A DNA stretch of 64,000 nucleotides from Colwellia psychrerythraea (GCF_000764185.1 NZ_JQEC01000021.1:186001-250000), one strand, 5' to 3'; shown: positions 1 to 8,720, counted from the stretch's first letter. Program-made: numbers and translations. Notes: generated by a model not told the origin, from the letters alone.

Positions 1-1717
1 TATTTACATGTTCAACAGCACTAATCACCATATCATCAAAATCAATTGCTGCTTGGTTTTTCAACTCGGTTACATAGGCTTGTTCAATCTCGGATAGTAG
101 CTGAGCATATTGCTTACTACTTGTTACTTTGGCATGTTTAAGCCTATTTTCAATTTTTTCACTAGTTAATTGTTCTACTCTAATTGCTTGCAAACACTTA
201 AGATAGCGCTTGATATTGTTGACCAATAAACCAGAACCTTTTATCGCGGTTAAAATATCCTGCGAGCTTTTTGGTACTAACTTGATACTACATTGAGCAG
301 TAAGTGTAGTAAGTCTGTCTGCTAGTTTATTCTCAACCATGTCAAAATAGAAAGTTTCTAACAGTGTGGTTTTGCACTCTTGATGAAGCGCTCTAATTAC
401 CTTCATCTGTTTATTATATTGACTAGAATTTATACCAACTCGGGTGCTGCCGTCTCTAGTGACTTCAAAGCATTCAAGATATATATGAGTATTGCTAGTG
501 TTGTCGCTATTGTTCAGTCGAAAACTGGGGCTATAGTCAACGCCAGTTGTTATGCTATGTTTTGAGACATACGGGCCTTGATACTGATATTCTATCGAAT
601 TTAAGAAAAGCCAGTTAGCAATTAACAATGCTTGGTAACAACTTACCTTCTCACCTTGCAATGTTTGGTATTTATTATCCCTGACATGTATCTCATACTG
701 CTCAATGGAGCTGAACTCAAATACATCACTCGGCTGATATGCCAGAGTAATAAAACGTTGCATAGCTTGCGGGCTTTCGCTGATATGAGAAACAAGCCAT
801 TGGGTAAGCCAAGTTTCCAGTTGTTTTGGCTGTTCAGTAAATAAGGATAAAGTGGTATTTACTTTGGCTGCCTTTAGTATTTTAAGACCCAATGCATGGA
901 AAGTTATGATGTTAGGTGAATCACATGTTAAACCGTAGGCATTTTTTCTTACCGTTAACCTTTCTTTAAGCTCTTTAGCCGCAGCATTGTTATAGGCAAG
1001 CACCAATACATTTTCTGCCGGAACCTCATCATGACTGATTAAATACAGTGCTTTGGCAACCATAACAGAGGTTTTTCCAGTACCTGCTGCAGCTAAAACA
1101 AGATTCTTATCATTATTTCTAATAACAGCTAGCCGCTGCTCGTTTGTTAGTGGATTTGATTCAATACCATTAAAAAAATCAATTTGAGCGGCAAGCATCT
1201 TATTTTCATAATATTGCCTATAGCTCTGTGTTTCTTTGATGGGTGGCATTCTCGATATAACATCGATTTTTGATAGTTGTTGTTCTGATAAAATTTGTTG
1301 CCAGCGTGCCTTTGACGTTTTATAACTTTGCATAAGTGGTGTCACCGACTCATGTAAAAATTTTACCGATGAATCTCTAAGGTATCGAGTGAGTGCTTCT
1401 TTATGATAAATATCTACGTGTTTAGTAATATTGTTGGCAATGTTTTGTTGAAGGCCGAGCTTGGCCTTATTATTAAATACCTGGGTACTACTCGCACTAA
1501 TGCCCCATATTCGAGTCACTTCATTTTTAGCTTTAATAACTAAAGTATTGCCAAAAATAGATTGTTCAATACTTGGAAAATCAATAAGTTGATTGACGGT
1601 TATTTCTTTGATGTTTTGGTCGACATCAACTAATGTAAAACCACATTCTGATATTACTATGTGTTTGGCTTTGCCAAACCACTTTCCAAAAAAGTTACGA
1701 TAAAGTGTCTGTGTCAT
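1..1717 (-). CDS. helD: DNA helicase IV-like UvrD/Rep-family helicase (3' part beyond window)
   Basis: This is an ATP-dependent 3'-5' superfamily 1 helicase, open from a start codon at 1717 to the window edge, giving 572 residues. E. coli HelD has about 684, so roughly the last 110 residues lie outside. The Walker A motif AAAGTGKT is visible, with its lysine near residue 215, preceded by the Q-motif-like NEQRLAVI and followed by the ENVLVLAYNN strand. An N-terminal region of about 200 residues precedes the motor, which is typical of HelD rather than UvrD or Rep. Family members act in recombination and repair in the cytoplasm. The neighbour at 1817 reads the same way but is separated by 99 bases, so co-transcription is possible but not required. 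The family is well supported; HelD rather than another UvrD-like helicase is inferred from the N-terminal layout. Confidence 0.85.
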   Translation of the reverse strand, partial: MTQTLYRNFFGKWFGKAKHIVISECGFTLVDVDQNIKEITVNQLIDFPSIEQSIFGNTLVIKAKNEVTRIWGISASSTQVFNNKAKLGLQQNIANNITKHVDIYHKEALTRYLRDSSVKFLHESVTPLMQSYKTSKARWQQILSEQQLSKIDVISRMPPIKETQSYRQYYENKMLAAQIDFFNGIESNPLTNEQRLAVIRNNDKNLVLAAAGTGKTSVMVAKALYLISHDEVPAENVLVLAYNNAAAKELKERLTVRKNAYGLTCDSPNIITFHALGLKILKAAKVNTTLSLFTEQPKQLETWLTQWLVSHISESPQAMQRFITLAYQPSDVFEFSSIEQYEIHVRDNKYQTLQGEKVSCYQALLIANWLFLNSIEYQYQGPYVSKHSITTGVDYSPSFRLNNSDNTSNTHIYLECFEVTRDGSTRVGINSSQYNKQMKVIRALHQECKTTLLETFYFDMVENKLADRLTTLTAQCSIKLVPKSSQDILTAIKGSGLLVNNIKRYLKCLQAIRVEQLTSEKIENRLKHAKVTSSKQYAQLLSEIEQAYVTELKNQAAIDFDDMVISAVEHVN

Positions 1718-1816
1718 TTAATTAAACTGAATACTCATATTGGTGCAGCTTGGGCTTACTTTTGTTTAGTTTTATTATACCTGCTGCACTGTATGAAATA
1801 ACAGTCAATATATGTA

Positions 1817-2764
1817 TTATTGATTATTATTTTTAAAATCTATTGAAGTTTGCCTAGATTTATCCACCTGCAACTTAAAAACATCCGGCCTTGCATAATG
1901 ACCCGCAACATCTAAAGCTCGCTTCGAACTTGTTGATAGTTCTACATCAATATCGATAATGATATTGCCTTTTTCTTTAGATAGAGGCCCAGAGATGATT
2001 TCACCACTCGGTGATACAATTAATGAATCTCCCGGATTAATCCATTGTTCATCTGCGGGATAAAGTTCATCCAAATTAGGGAAATCTTTAGGCAAGTCCT
2101 TTCTTTCTAACGCTACGCCACAAGACAAAACCCAACATTTACCCTCTCTAGCAATATGTTGCATAGTGCCAACCCAAGCTTCACCACTGTCATAGGTTGG
2201 CGCAATATAAATTTCTATGCCCTGAGCGTATAGCGAATACCTTGCTAGCGGCATGTAATTTTCCCAACAAATTAGACTACCAATTTTACCTACAGGCGTA
2301 TCGATAACATTAAGCCCATGGCCATCGCCAAAACCCCACACCATACGTTCTGGGTTTGTTGGCATAAGCTTACGATGATTATTAATAACCTGCCCTTGAC
2401 CATTGATGGTTATTACCGCATTAAAAATTGTCGATTGGCTATTGAGATTATCTCGCTCATTAATACCACAAACAACGGTGACATTACTTTTTTTTGCCGC
2501 ATTAAGCATTGGTTTAAGATCATCAGATGATAGGTTAACTGCATTTTTGAGTAATCTACTATGCAGCTCTTCACTGGTGCCCCAATCACCACCGGGCTTT
2601 AATCGCCATATCCAAGCTGGATATCCTGGAATAAACGCTTCCGGAAAAATTATAAGTTTAGCGCCTTGCGCTGCTACTGAGTTTATAATTTCTGCCGCTT
2701 TTTTTATGCTGCGTGTTTTATCAAGAACATAAGGTGCTTGTTGAATTATTGCTACTTTGCTCAT
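1817..2764 (-). CDS. nitrilase (carbon-nitrogen hydrolase superfamily)
   Basis: A 315-residue nitrilase-type enzyme, expected to hydrolyse an organic nitrile to a carboxylic acid and ammonia in the cytoplasm. The catalytic triad is complete: Glu42 in FPEAFIPGYP, Lys132 in NHRKLMPTNPER, and Cys166 in LICWENYMPL. The HRKLMPT and CWENYMPLARY signatures point to the true nitrilase branch rather than to amidases such as the homologue at 59165. Its length is normal for nitrilases. The start ATG is supported by the conserved N-terminal beta strand directly after it. It is flanked by an unrelated helicase and a DUF1579-like gene, so the context gives no substrate. Aromatic versus aliphatic specificity cannot be read from the sequence. 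Confidence 0.88.
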   Translation of the reverse strand: MSKVAIIQQAPYVLDKTRSIKKAAEIINSVAAQGAKLIIFPEAFIPGYPAWIWRLKPGGDWGTSEELHSRLLKNAVNLSSDDLKPMLNAAKKSNVTVVCGINERDNLNSQSTIFNAVITINGQGQVINNHRKLMPTNPERMVWGFGDGHGLNVIDTPVGKIGSLICWENYMPLARYSLYAQGIEIYIAPTYDSGEAWVGTMQHIAREGKCWVLSCGVALERKDLPKDFPNLDELYPADEQWINPGDSLIVSPSGEIISGPLSKEKGNIIIDIDVELSTSSKRALDVAGHYARPDVFKLQVDKSRQTSIDFKNNNQ

Positions 2765-2883
2765 AAATCTCTCTTATAGAAATATTACTAACAATAATTA
2801 TAGTGATGACTGGAGTTAATTGCGTACCCTACAGCAAGCGACGGCTTAAGTTTTATCTCTACTAATATGTATACAATCGGTAA

Positions 2884-2911
2884 TAAAAAACTAGTTGCTT
2901 GAGCAACTAGT
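2884..2911 (-). terminator. Rho-independent terminator
   Basis: A perfect 10-bp inverted repeat, ACTAGTTGCT and AGCAACTAGT, has a 2-base spacer. Read on the minus strand it is followed by TTTTTT. It lies 47 bases beyond the stop of the DUF1579-like gene and should end that transcript before the nitrilase gene. Confidence 0.85.
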
Positions 2912-2958
2912 CATCTCTTTGATCAAACGCCATGACCCTGACCTTACAACTTGAACAA

Positions 2959-3447
2959 TTAGTCGATTTTATTAAAGTCCATAAGCCAATTTGTTTCCCA
3001 TGTTAGACCGCCATCTTGAGAAAATGCTTGCTCCCAGCGCGGTGTATCAGGCGTGGGTCTAGTCCATAAAAATCGAACTTTAATTGTTTTTCCTTCAAAG
3101 GTTTCCTCCACATAAAAGGTGCCAATCCCATTGATAAATTGCCCTTGCATAGGCGCATCAAGCTGATCTGAATATCGACCGTCCAACCACCAAATTGACC
3201 AGAGCCCAGTACCAGAATCATATGTTCTAAGTGTTGCCGCATGATAACTCTCTTGCGGCATATCCAGTCGGTTATCATCAAAGTTTCCTGCACCGCCAAG
3301 TATCTTTTGAGTAGTTGAAGTACCTGAGAAATTGTCCCATTGTGAACAACTTACCAAGCGATGTTTAAGCCTACGGTGACTAACCTGCCAATTTCCTATA
3401 AAAAAATCAAAATCTTCGCTACTGGATTGTGGTGTTATTGAATTCAT
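2959..3447 (-). CDS. DUF1579-like protein of unknown function
   Basis: A 162-residue soluble protein beginning near the conserved pattern FDFFIGNWQVSHRRL, followed by alternating beta strands with many Trp and Tyr residues (LWSIWWLDGRY, VRFLWTR, GLTWETNWLMDF). This looks like the calycin-like DUF1579 family, whose members have no agreed biochemical role. A longer reading up to 3492 exists, but the ATG at 3447 is preferred because GAGGA stands five bases before it and the conserved region follows quickly. The gene is divergent from a WYL-type regulator at 3562, sharing a roughly 110-bp intergenic region with an operator-like repeat, so it is probably that regulator's target. No signal peptide or cysteine signature is seen. 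Family assignment is by pattern only. Confidence 0.65.
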   Translation of the reverse strand: MNSITPQSSSEDFDFFIGNWQVSHRRLKHRLVSCSQWDNFSGTSTTQKILGGAGNFDDNRLDMPQESYHAATLRTYDSGTGLWSIWWLDGRYSDQLDAPMQGQFINGIGTFYVEETFEGKTIKVRFLWTRPTPDTPRWEQAFSQDGGLTWETNWLMDFNKID

Positions 3448-3518
3448 TCTATTCCTCATTAAACCCGTTAAATTTGTTGTTAGTATTAGCAACGTTCGAT
3501 GTTAGTATAATTTCTATA

Positions 3519-3537
3519 TAGGGCAAAACGTGTCCTA
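3519..3537. promoter_or_regulatory. operator-like inverted repeat in divergent promoter region
   Basis: TAGGGCA and TGTCCTA form an imperfect inverted repeat (6 of 7 pairs) around a 5-base spacer, 24 bases before the regulator start. Nearby, GTTAGTAT occurs twice, at 3479 and 3501, exactly 22 bases (two helical turns) apart. Both are candidate binding sites for the WYL regulator controlling itself and the divergent gene. Confidence 0.4.
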
Positions 3538-3561
3538 TTTAAGATATATTTGAAAGAAATT

Positions 3562-4509
3562 ATGGCTCAACCAACAAACCGCATTTTGGCGGTGCTTGAA
3601 CTACTGCAAAATTATGGTCGCCTCAGTGGCGCTGAACTATCGACCAGGCTTGACCTAGATCGACGTACTTTACGTCGTTATATTGTCGCACTTGAGGAAA
3701 TTGGTATTCCTATCATGAGCGAACGTGGACGTTATGGCGGTTACAGCTTAGTCCCTGGTTTTAAACTGCAACCCATGATGTTTGACGAAGATGAAGCGAT
3801 GGCATTAGTGTTAGGGTTATTGGCTGCAAAACATACGGGTTTAGTTCATATCGCACCTGCTATTGCCTCTGCTCAAGCAAAGTTAGAGCGCATTATGCCG
3901 GCTGTTTTAAAACAAAAGGTTCGTGCTATCACTGAAACAGTGAGTCTCGACTTACCGTTATCTCCAGCAAAACATCCTGAAAATAACCATTATCTTTATA
4001 CATTAAGTGCCGCAATATCACAAAAACAACAAATCTCAATGCATTATTGCGCCGCCGATAAACATATAAGTGAAAGAGTGGTTGACCCATATGGTGTAGC
4101 TTTTTATATAGGTAATTGGTATTTGGTAGGTTTTTGTCAACTTCGACAAAGTATTAGAACTTTTAGGCTTGATCGTATAAGCGCAATAGATATTTTAGCG
4201 ATTACTTTTGAGCAAGCTGAAAAGTTTGATGTGACTGAACATTTACGTAAAGCAATAGCTATGCTGCCCAGAGAGTTTTCAGTGGAAGTGTTATTACATA
4301 CTGATATAGAAACGGCTTATTCCTATATCGATAAAAGTATTGGTTTATTAGTAGCCGTGGTAGATGGGGTTATATTACATCATCAGTGTAGCGATTTAGC
4401 ATGGTTTGCTCGGCAGCTTGCTTTTTGGCCTTTTGATTTTGAAGTAAATCGTCCAAGCCAATTGCGATTAGAGCTTAAATGTGTGGCTGAACGCTTAGTA
4501 AAATATTAG
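3562..4509 (+). CDS. HTH/WYL-domain transcriptional regulator (YafY/DeoR-like)
   Basis: A 315-residue cytoplasmic regulator. Residues 1-60 form an N-terminal winged helix (NRILAVLELLQNYGRLSG, then LDLDRRTLRRYIVALEE). A WYL ligand-sensing domain occupies roughly 140-220, with VDPYGVAFYIGNWYLVGFC and FRLDRISAI matching the family pattern. A small C-terminal WCX-like domain follows. Members bind DNA and sense nucleotides or small ligands. A TTG start at 3550 is also in frame, but ATG 3562 is chosen because AAAGAA precedes it at normal spacing. The gene is divergent from a DUF1579-like gene, its likely target, and convergent with a RecX-family gene 24 bases away. Confidence 0.87.
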   Translation: MAQPTNRILAVLELLQNYGRLSGAELSTRLDLDRRTLRRYIVALEEIGIPIMSERGRYGGYSLVPGFKLQPMMFDEDEAMALVLGLLAAKHTGLVHIAPAIASAQAKLERIMPAVLKQKVRAITETVSLDLPLSPAKHPENNHYLYTLSAAISQKQQISMHYCAADKHISERVVDPYGVAFYIGNWYLVGFCQLRQSIRTFRLDRISAIDILAITFEQAEKFDVTEHLRKAIAMLPREFSVEVLLHTDIETAYSYIDKSIGLLVAVVDGVILHHQCSDLAWFARQLAFWPFDFEVNRPSQLRLELKCVAERLVKY

Positions 4510-4533
4510 AGTAACTATAGCTAAAACAGTGAT

Positions 4534-5040
4534 TTACTCATATTCGTTACTTGTATAGCTAACCGCTTTATTTGCGATTGCATATGAAAAGCCTTTTGAT
4601 ATTAAATGCCGTAACGCTTTTTGCTTTAATTTAATATCTTCAATGGGCTCTTCACCAAACTTTCTTATTTTTAGGATCTGTGCTTTGTCGAAATAATCCT
4701 CTTCGCTAGTTTCTATGCTACTAATACACTCATTGATGGTTTTCGATGAAAAACCTTTTACATAGAGCTTTTCTTTAATTTTGTTAATACCAATGTTCTT
4801 CTCTGAAAAACTCTCGGTTAAGCGCTGTGCGTAACGCAGATCATTGACAATTTCTCGCTCTATTAAATAATCGAGAGCTAGCTGATTGTATTGTCTATCA
4901 TCTTTGAATAATAAATTGGCCTTTTGCAGTAATGTTTTAGCTGAGTAATCACCATATCGCTCAATCATCCACTGCATATATGATTTCACCCGTTCATACG
5001 AAATGACTTGTGGCTTGGTATTTTGCTTTTTGCTGTACAT
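4534..5040 (-). CDS. recX: RecX-family protein
   Basis: A 168-residue helical protein with the tandem three-helix repeats of the RecX family: ALDYLIEREIVNDLRYAQRL, then INKIKEKLYVKGFSSKTINECI, then a last repeat KQKALRHLISKGFSYAIANKAV. RecX binds RecA filaments and limits their activity. The gene is not beside recA here, unlike in many bacteria, though RecX genes away from recA are common. It may therefore be the ordinary RecX or a paralogue. Its 3' end faces the WYL regulator, and the EAL-HDOD gene ends 51 bases upstream of it on the same strand, so read-through from that gene is possible. No SOS box was seen in front of it. Confidence 0.75.
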   Translation of the reverse strand: MYSKKQNTKPQVISYERVKSYMQWMIERYGDYSAKTLLQKANLLFKDDRQYNQLALDYLIEREIVNDLRYAQRLTESFSEKNIGINKIKEKLYVKGFSSKTINECISSIETSEEDYFDKAQILKIRKFGEEPIEDIKLKQKALRHLISKGFSYAIANKAVSYTSNEYE

Positions 5041-5091
5041 GGGAATGTTAAATCCTGTTAATCGGCATAAATTACTGTGTAATGCGAGTAA

Positions 5092-6309
5092 TTAACTACT
5101 TAATTCTAATGCATGGCACCATTGACATGCATCAAGAAATTCTTGTTGGATTATCTCGTTACTCAGTCCATGTGTCGTTATCAGTTGTTGAATATTTTGG
5201 TTATTGTCGGAAATGAAAGTTGTTGTTAAGTTTAATAAATCACCTAACACACCATCGTTAGCGATTAACGCCTTTTCAATAGGTTTAGCTAAAGGCATTG
5301 TTTTAAGAATTTCGGAAACAGGCATAGATAAAATAACTTCGATTGAACTTAATAAGCCAGTAATAAAAGCAAATTCTTTTACTGAAGAAAAGTTATTTTT
5401 AGCACTAAGCGTTTGCATCATTCTACCTGTGATCAAGGCCTGTTTGCATACTTCATCTGCTTTGTCTGACGTGAGGTTTGATAAAGCTAAAATAGCGATT
5501 AATTGCCTTAACTTTTCTTCACCTAAATAAGTAGCCGCTTGTCTTAAACACTCAATTTCAACATCCGTACCCGTTGAAACATTGTTAACCATTTTTAATA
5601 AACCTATGGTTAAGTTAACGTCTTGGCTAATAATTTGTGATACTTTGCCAAAATCAAGCGTGCTATGTGACGTTTCGCTTAGTAATTGTAACATCATAGT
5701 TTTTACTGTTGTTAAAGCTTGCCCTTCAATCATTTCTGTTTGGTGGTAAAAGTAGCCCTGAAAATAATTAAAACCAACTTCGGCAAGCGTTTGCTGTTGA
5801 TTTCTGGTTTCTACTCGCTCTGCGACAATACTGATATCAAAGGTTTTCATTCTGACAACTGCTGGGCTCAAACGTTTTGTATTAATTTTTTCTATATTAA
5901 CTTTAACTATATCGATATAAGGAAATAATACATCCCAATGAAGAGCCAAGTCATATTCTGTTAACGCTATTTTATAACCATGTTCATGATAATATTTAAC
6001 GATTTTAACCAAATTTGTCGATGGTTGTTTATTTCCGACCAACTCAATGACAATCAAGTTTTTATCAAACATTAATGGAAATTTATGTATTAAATTATTT
6101 TCGGTAAAATTTATAAAGGCTAATTTTCCCATACACAAGGTTTGAATGTCACTTTGAATATGGTTTTGAATAATTAGCTTCGAGCTAGCAATATCTTGAT
6201 CAACTTCGGGGAATTGATTCTCAGCACTGTCTCTAAAAAATAGCTCATAGCCAATAGTCTCTAGTTTTCTATTAAAAACGGCTTGTCTAGCGATGTAAGT
6301 TTTCTTCAT
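5092..6309 (-). CDS. EAL-HDOD signalling protein, phosphodiesterase motifs degenerate
   Basis: A 405-residue cytoplasmic protein. An EAL-like domain covers about residues 1-200 and an HDOD domain about 200-400 (the order seen in YuxH and CdgJ proteins). The start YIARQAVFNRKLETIGYELFFRD is the usual opening of this architecture. The catalytic motifs are degraded: the EAL signature reads ELVGNK, the metal-binding DDFG segment reads TEYDLALHW, while AERVET and FQGYFYH keep their shape. It is therefore unlikely to degrade c-di-GMP and more likely acts by protein contact, as shown for CdgJ-like proteins in motility control. A 12-bp palindrome, ATAGTTAACTAT at 6346-6357, sits 36 bases upstream. 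It lies just downstream of the fol operon on the same strand. Confidence 0.85.
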   Translation of the reverse strand: MKKTYIARQAVFNRKLETIGYELFFRDSAENQFPEVDQDIASSKLIIQNHIQSDIQTLCMGKLAFINFTENNLIHKFPLMFDKNLIVIELVGNKQPSTNLVKIVKYYHEHGYKIALTEYDLALHWDVLFPYIDIVKVNIEKINTKRLSPAVVRMKTFDISIVAERVETRNQQQTLAEVGFNYFQGYFYHQTEMIEGQALTTVKTMMLQLLSETSHSTLDFGKVSQIISQDVNLTIGLLKMVNNVSTGTDVEIECLRQAATYLGEEKLRQLIAILALSNLTSDKADEVCKQALITGRMMQTLSAKNNFSSVKEFAFITGLLSSIEVILSMPVSEILKTMPLAKPIEKALIANDGVLGDLLNLTTTFISDNNQNIQQLITTHGLSNEIIQQEFLDACQWCHALELSS

Positions 6310-6345
6310 TGTCTAAGCCTAATTCTCTTGTGTTGCTTTAATTAT

Positions 6346-6357
6346 ATAGTTAACTAT
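6346..6357. promoter_or_regulatory. 12-bp palindrome upstream of EAL-HDOD gene
   Basis: ATAGTTAACTAT is a perfect palindrome in the 81-base gap between the fol operon end and the EAL-HDOD start. It could be a regulator site, but in such AT-rich DNA a chance occurrence is also possible. Confidence 0.25.
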
Positions 6358-6390
6358 CTTAGTTGTTGATTAAAAAGTTACATTTTTTTA

Positions 6391-6792
6391 TCATTTGTTG
6401 CCGATATTTTTTATTGTATGCTTCTCAATTAACTCATCCACTGAGTTTCTAACAAAGTCATATCGGTGGTAATCGTCATCTACAATATCACTGTCAATTT
6501 TTACTATGTCTAAGTCAATAGTACGCGGACCATTTTTGTTCTTTGTCCTTACGCGCCCTAATTGTGCTTCTATATCTTGTAAATGGGCTTTCAAGTCGGT
6601 GGCATTAAGCACACTATTAAATGAAAAGGCAGTATTTATAAAGTCTGCTTGTTCGGTAAAACCTACAGGTTTGGTGCGTAATAAAGTGGCTATTTTCACC
6701 TGAGGGTCTATTTTTCTAATTAACTCAAATGATTGTTTTATATGTACTTCAGCATCAATATTTGAGCCAACGGCAACAATATAAAATGCCAT
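6391..6792 (-). CDS. folK: HPPK-like pterin pyrophosphokinase paralogue
   Basis: A 133-residue protein of the 6-hydroxymethyl-7,8-dihydropterin pyrophosphokinase family. It carries the signature GPRTIDLDIV and the conserved IGxN-like opening (here VAVGSNID) and TKPVGF and QADFINTAF segments. Normal FolK proteins have about 160 residues; this one lacks the usual C-terminal strand and loop with the FVL-x-PL motif, and has instead YDFVRNSVDELIE. It is the last gene of folE-folM-folX-folK, and its ATG overlaps the folX stop by one base. Since tetrahydromonapterin synthesis does not need a pyrophosphokinase, this copy is either the folate FolK or a diverged paralogue. Judging by the short C-terminus, I favour a paralogue; the kinase activity is not certain. 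Confidence 0.78.
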   Translation of the reverse strand: MAFYIVAVGSNIDAEVHIKQSFELIRKIDPQVKIATLLRTKPVGFTEQADFINTAFSFNSVLNATDLKAHLQDIEAQLGRVRTKNKNGPRTIDLDIVKIDSDIVDDDYHRYDFVRNSVDELIEKHTIKNIGNK

Positions 6793-7142
6793 TAAGCTGA
6801 ACGTTCGGCAGTAACCGAAACACTTCTTGCATAACGTAACGCCCCTGGTTTAGCGATTTTTAGCTTGGCGTGTAAAACACCATCAAAGGATAGTATCAAT
6901 TCTAGTATTATCCCTAATAATCGTTCAATAGTGTTATAACTTGAGTTCAATACTATTGCTAAAATCTCTTTGTTGACGGTGCGGTAATTTACACAATCGG
7001 CTATATCATCAGATAACATTGCCTTAGATATATCGGCATCAATCCAATAATCAATGATCAGTTTTTGTTTGTTCTCGCGCTCTTCTGGGGTGATGCCGAG
7101 AATAGTATAAATTTCTAGTTTTTCAACATATATGGTGGACAT
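6792..7142 (-). CDS. folX: dihydroneopterin triphosphate epimerase/aldolase family (FolX-like)
   Basis: A 116-residue tunnelling-fold enzyme of the FolB/FolX family. The opening [19 protein letters not shown] holds the conserved Gly and Glu of the pterin site, and KLKIAKPGALRYAR holds the conserved lysine near the C-terminus. FolX epimerises dihydroneopterin triphosphate to dihydromonapterin triphosphate; FolB instead cleaves dihydroneopterin. Sequence alone does not separate the two firmly. The neighbouring folM and folE point to FolX, because this trio forms the tetrahydromonapterin pathway known from E. coli and Pseudomonas. The 5' end overlaps folM by 28 bases and the 3' end overlaps folK by one base, indicating translational coupling. 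Confidence 0.8.
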   Translation of the reverse strand: MSTIYVEKLEIYTILGITPEERENKQKLIIDYWIDADISKAMLSDDIADCVNYRTVNKEILAIVLNSSYNTIERLLGIILELILSFDGVLHAKLKIAKPGALRYARSVSVTAERSA

Positions 7143-7879
7143 TGTAAGTGACTCCCTCCGTCTATTTTCAGTGTTTGCCCCGTTATAGAATGATTGTTAG
7201 ATAAAAACTCTATCGCTGAATATAAGTCAGCTAACGGCACTTTACGTTGTAAGATATTGATGTCTTTATCGTCTATTTGGCTGCTGGTTTGACTACTCAG
7301 CTTGGTATTAACTACACTAGCTTCTAAAACATATCCCGGTGCTACTGCATTAACCCGTACATTGGGCGCACATTCTATCGCTGCTAATTCAGTTAAGGTT
7401 TCTTGGGCTTTTTTCGAGATGAAATAGGCAGATTTACTGGTGTAAAGGTGTGACAAATTAGCATCTGAAATATTAATAATTTGGCACGGTTTATTTTGTC
7501 TTACCAAAGCCTGAATTAATAACCAAGGACTAGTAAGGTGAATATTAAGGTTGCTTTGAATTTGCGCTAAAGATGACTCAAGTAATGATGTTTGCTCAAA
7601 AATTGAAGCGTTATTGATCAATATTTCAATATGAGCAACCTGATTCAGCAGATCTGCGAAGCGTAACTCAATGCTAGCCGGATCATTTAAGTCTGCCTGC
7701 CATAGAACAACCTTGATATTAAATGTTTCTAATTGACTTTTTAAGGCCAAAGCCGCAGTTTCAGATTGATTGTAATGTAATACAATATTCTTACCGCTTT
7801 TGGCAAATTCTTGATTGAGAAACGCACCAATGCGTTTAGCGCCACCGGTTACTAAGACCCAAGCGGTACTAGTTATCAA
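7115..7879 (-). CDS. folM: dihydromonapterin reductase (short-chain dehydrogenase)
   Basis: A 254-residue short-chain dehydrogenase/reductase. The N-terminal NADPH-binding motif VTGGAKRIG, the LINNAS strand motif, the active-site YFISK (Tyr-x3-Lys), and [10 protein letters not shown] are all present. FolM reduces dihydromonapterin to tetrahydromonapterin, a cofactor used in some proteobacteria by phenylalanine hydroxylase; FolM also has weak dihydrofolate reductase activity. Assignment as FolM rather than another reductase relies on the GGAKRIG variant and the position between folE and folX. It overlaps folE by four bases (ATGA) and folX by 28 bases. No phhA gene lies in the window. Confidence 0.82.
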   Translation of the reverse strand: MITSTAWVLVTGGAKRIGAFLNQEFAKSGKNIVLHYNQSETAALALKSQLETFNIKVVLWQADLNDPASIELRFADLLNQVAHIEILINNASIFEQTSLLESSLAQIQSNLNIHLTSPWLLIQALVRQNKPCQIINISDANLSHLYTSKSAYFISKKAQETLTELAAIECAPNVRVNAVAPGYVLEASVVNTKLSSQTSSQIDDKDINILQRKVPLADLYSAIEFLSNNHSITGQTLKIDGGSHLQCPPYMLKN

Positions 7880-8418
7880 TCTCTAATCAACTGTAAAAAT
7901 TCAGCACGGGTATCTTTGCATTTCAAAAATGAACCTAACATACATGAGGTTTTCATGGTTGAGTTTTGCTTTTCAACACCACGCATTCGCATACAAAGAT
8001 GTGATGCTGACATCACAACCCCAACGCCTTTTGCACCAGTAACCGCCATAATTGCATTAGCAATTTCTTGGGTTAAATTCTCCTGGATTTGCAAACGACG
8101 GGCGAACATATCCACTATACGGGCTAGTTTAGATAAACCTAATACTTTGCCATTTGGGATGTAACCAATGTGGCAAACGCCAGTAAAAGGTAACATGTGG
8201 TGTTCACATAGTGAATATAATTCGATATTGTTAACCACAACCATTGAATCACAATCTGAGCTAAATAATGCACCGTTAATAACTGAGTCTAAATTTTGCT
8301 CGTAGCCTTGTGTAAGAAATTTCAACGCTTTTGCTGCACGTTTTGGGGTATCGATTAAACCTTCACGGTTTGAGTCTTCACCTATTTGTTCAATAATTGA
8401 TTTAAAGTTTTGTTCCAC
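7876..8418 (-). CDS. folE: GTP cyclohydrolase I
   Basis: A 180-residue GTP cyclohydrolase I, which converts GTP to 7,8-dihydroneopterin triphosphate, the first step of folate and monapterin synthesis. Zinc ligands are visible in CEHHMLPF (Cys and the following His) and in [11 protein letters not shown] (second Cys). The [20 protein letters not shown] and QENLTQEIA segments are standard. It is a type I enzyme, close in length to the short Pseudomonas forms rather than the 222-residue E. coli protein. It is the first recognisable enzyme gene of the fol operon; the small unknown ORF at 8496-8720 ends 77 bases upstream and may be co-transcribed. Confidence 0.93.
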   Translation of the reverse strand: MEQNFKSIIEQIGEDSNREGLIDTPKRAAKALKFLTQGYEQNLDSVINGALFSSDCDSMVVVNNIELYSLCEHHMLPFTGVCHIGYIPNGKVLGLSKLARIVDMFARRLQIQENLTQEIANAIMAVTGAKGVGVVMSASHLCMRMRGVEKQNSTMKTSCMLGSFLKCKDTRAEFLQLIRD

Positions 8419-8495
8419 TTTTTAAATTCCTGCTTATTTTTTAACGTATGTTAGTAACAAGTTTTCTTAACTTGATAGGGTTATTGCAAATTATA

Positions 8496-8720
8496 TTAAA
8501 AGTTGACGCTAGCCCAATGACTTAGATCTTTAATGGGTTTAGGAAAACCTAGACTATAAACAAAGCGACTTTCTGAATCAGCAAAAACATTATTACCTAC
8601 TCCAAGTAAAACGAAACCGTCGAGCAATAGTGCACTGGCATCTTGTGCACACTCAGTTTCAACAACCTTGGTAATTTGAAGCAATGTCTGTTGCGAACTA
8701 GTAATTTCTGAGGCGTTCAT
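8496..8720 (-). CDS. small conserved-looking protein upstream of folE, function unknown
   Basis: A 74-residue acidic soluble protein; I do not recognise its family. It starts with ATG behind AAGGGT at a good distance. The middle reads DGFVLLGVGNNVFADSESRF, suggesting two beta strands with a turn, and there is one Cys. It shares direction with folE and ends 77 bases before it, so it may belong to the fol operon. No membrane segment or signal peptide is present. Its start faces a 330-base gap holding the operon promoter. The coding status rests on the ribosome binding site and reading frame length only. Confidence 0.5.
   Translation of the reverse strand: MNASEITSSQQTLLQITKVVETECAQDASALLLDGFVLLGVGNNVFADSESRFVYSLGFPKPIKDLSHWASVNF

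Noticed and set aside
380..844. Plus-strand ORFs of 60-70 codons opposite the helicase gene
   Set aside because: They lie antisense to the continuous UvrD-like reading frame, have no ribosome sites and read as low-quality protein.
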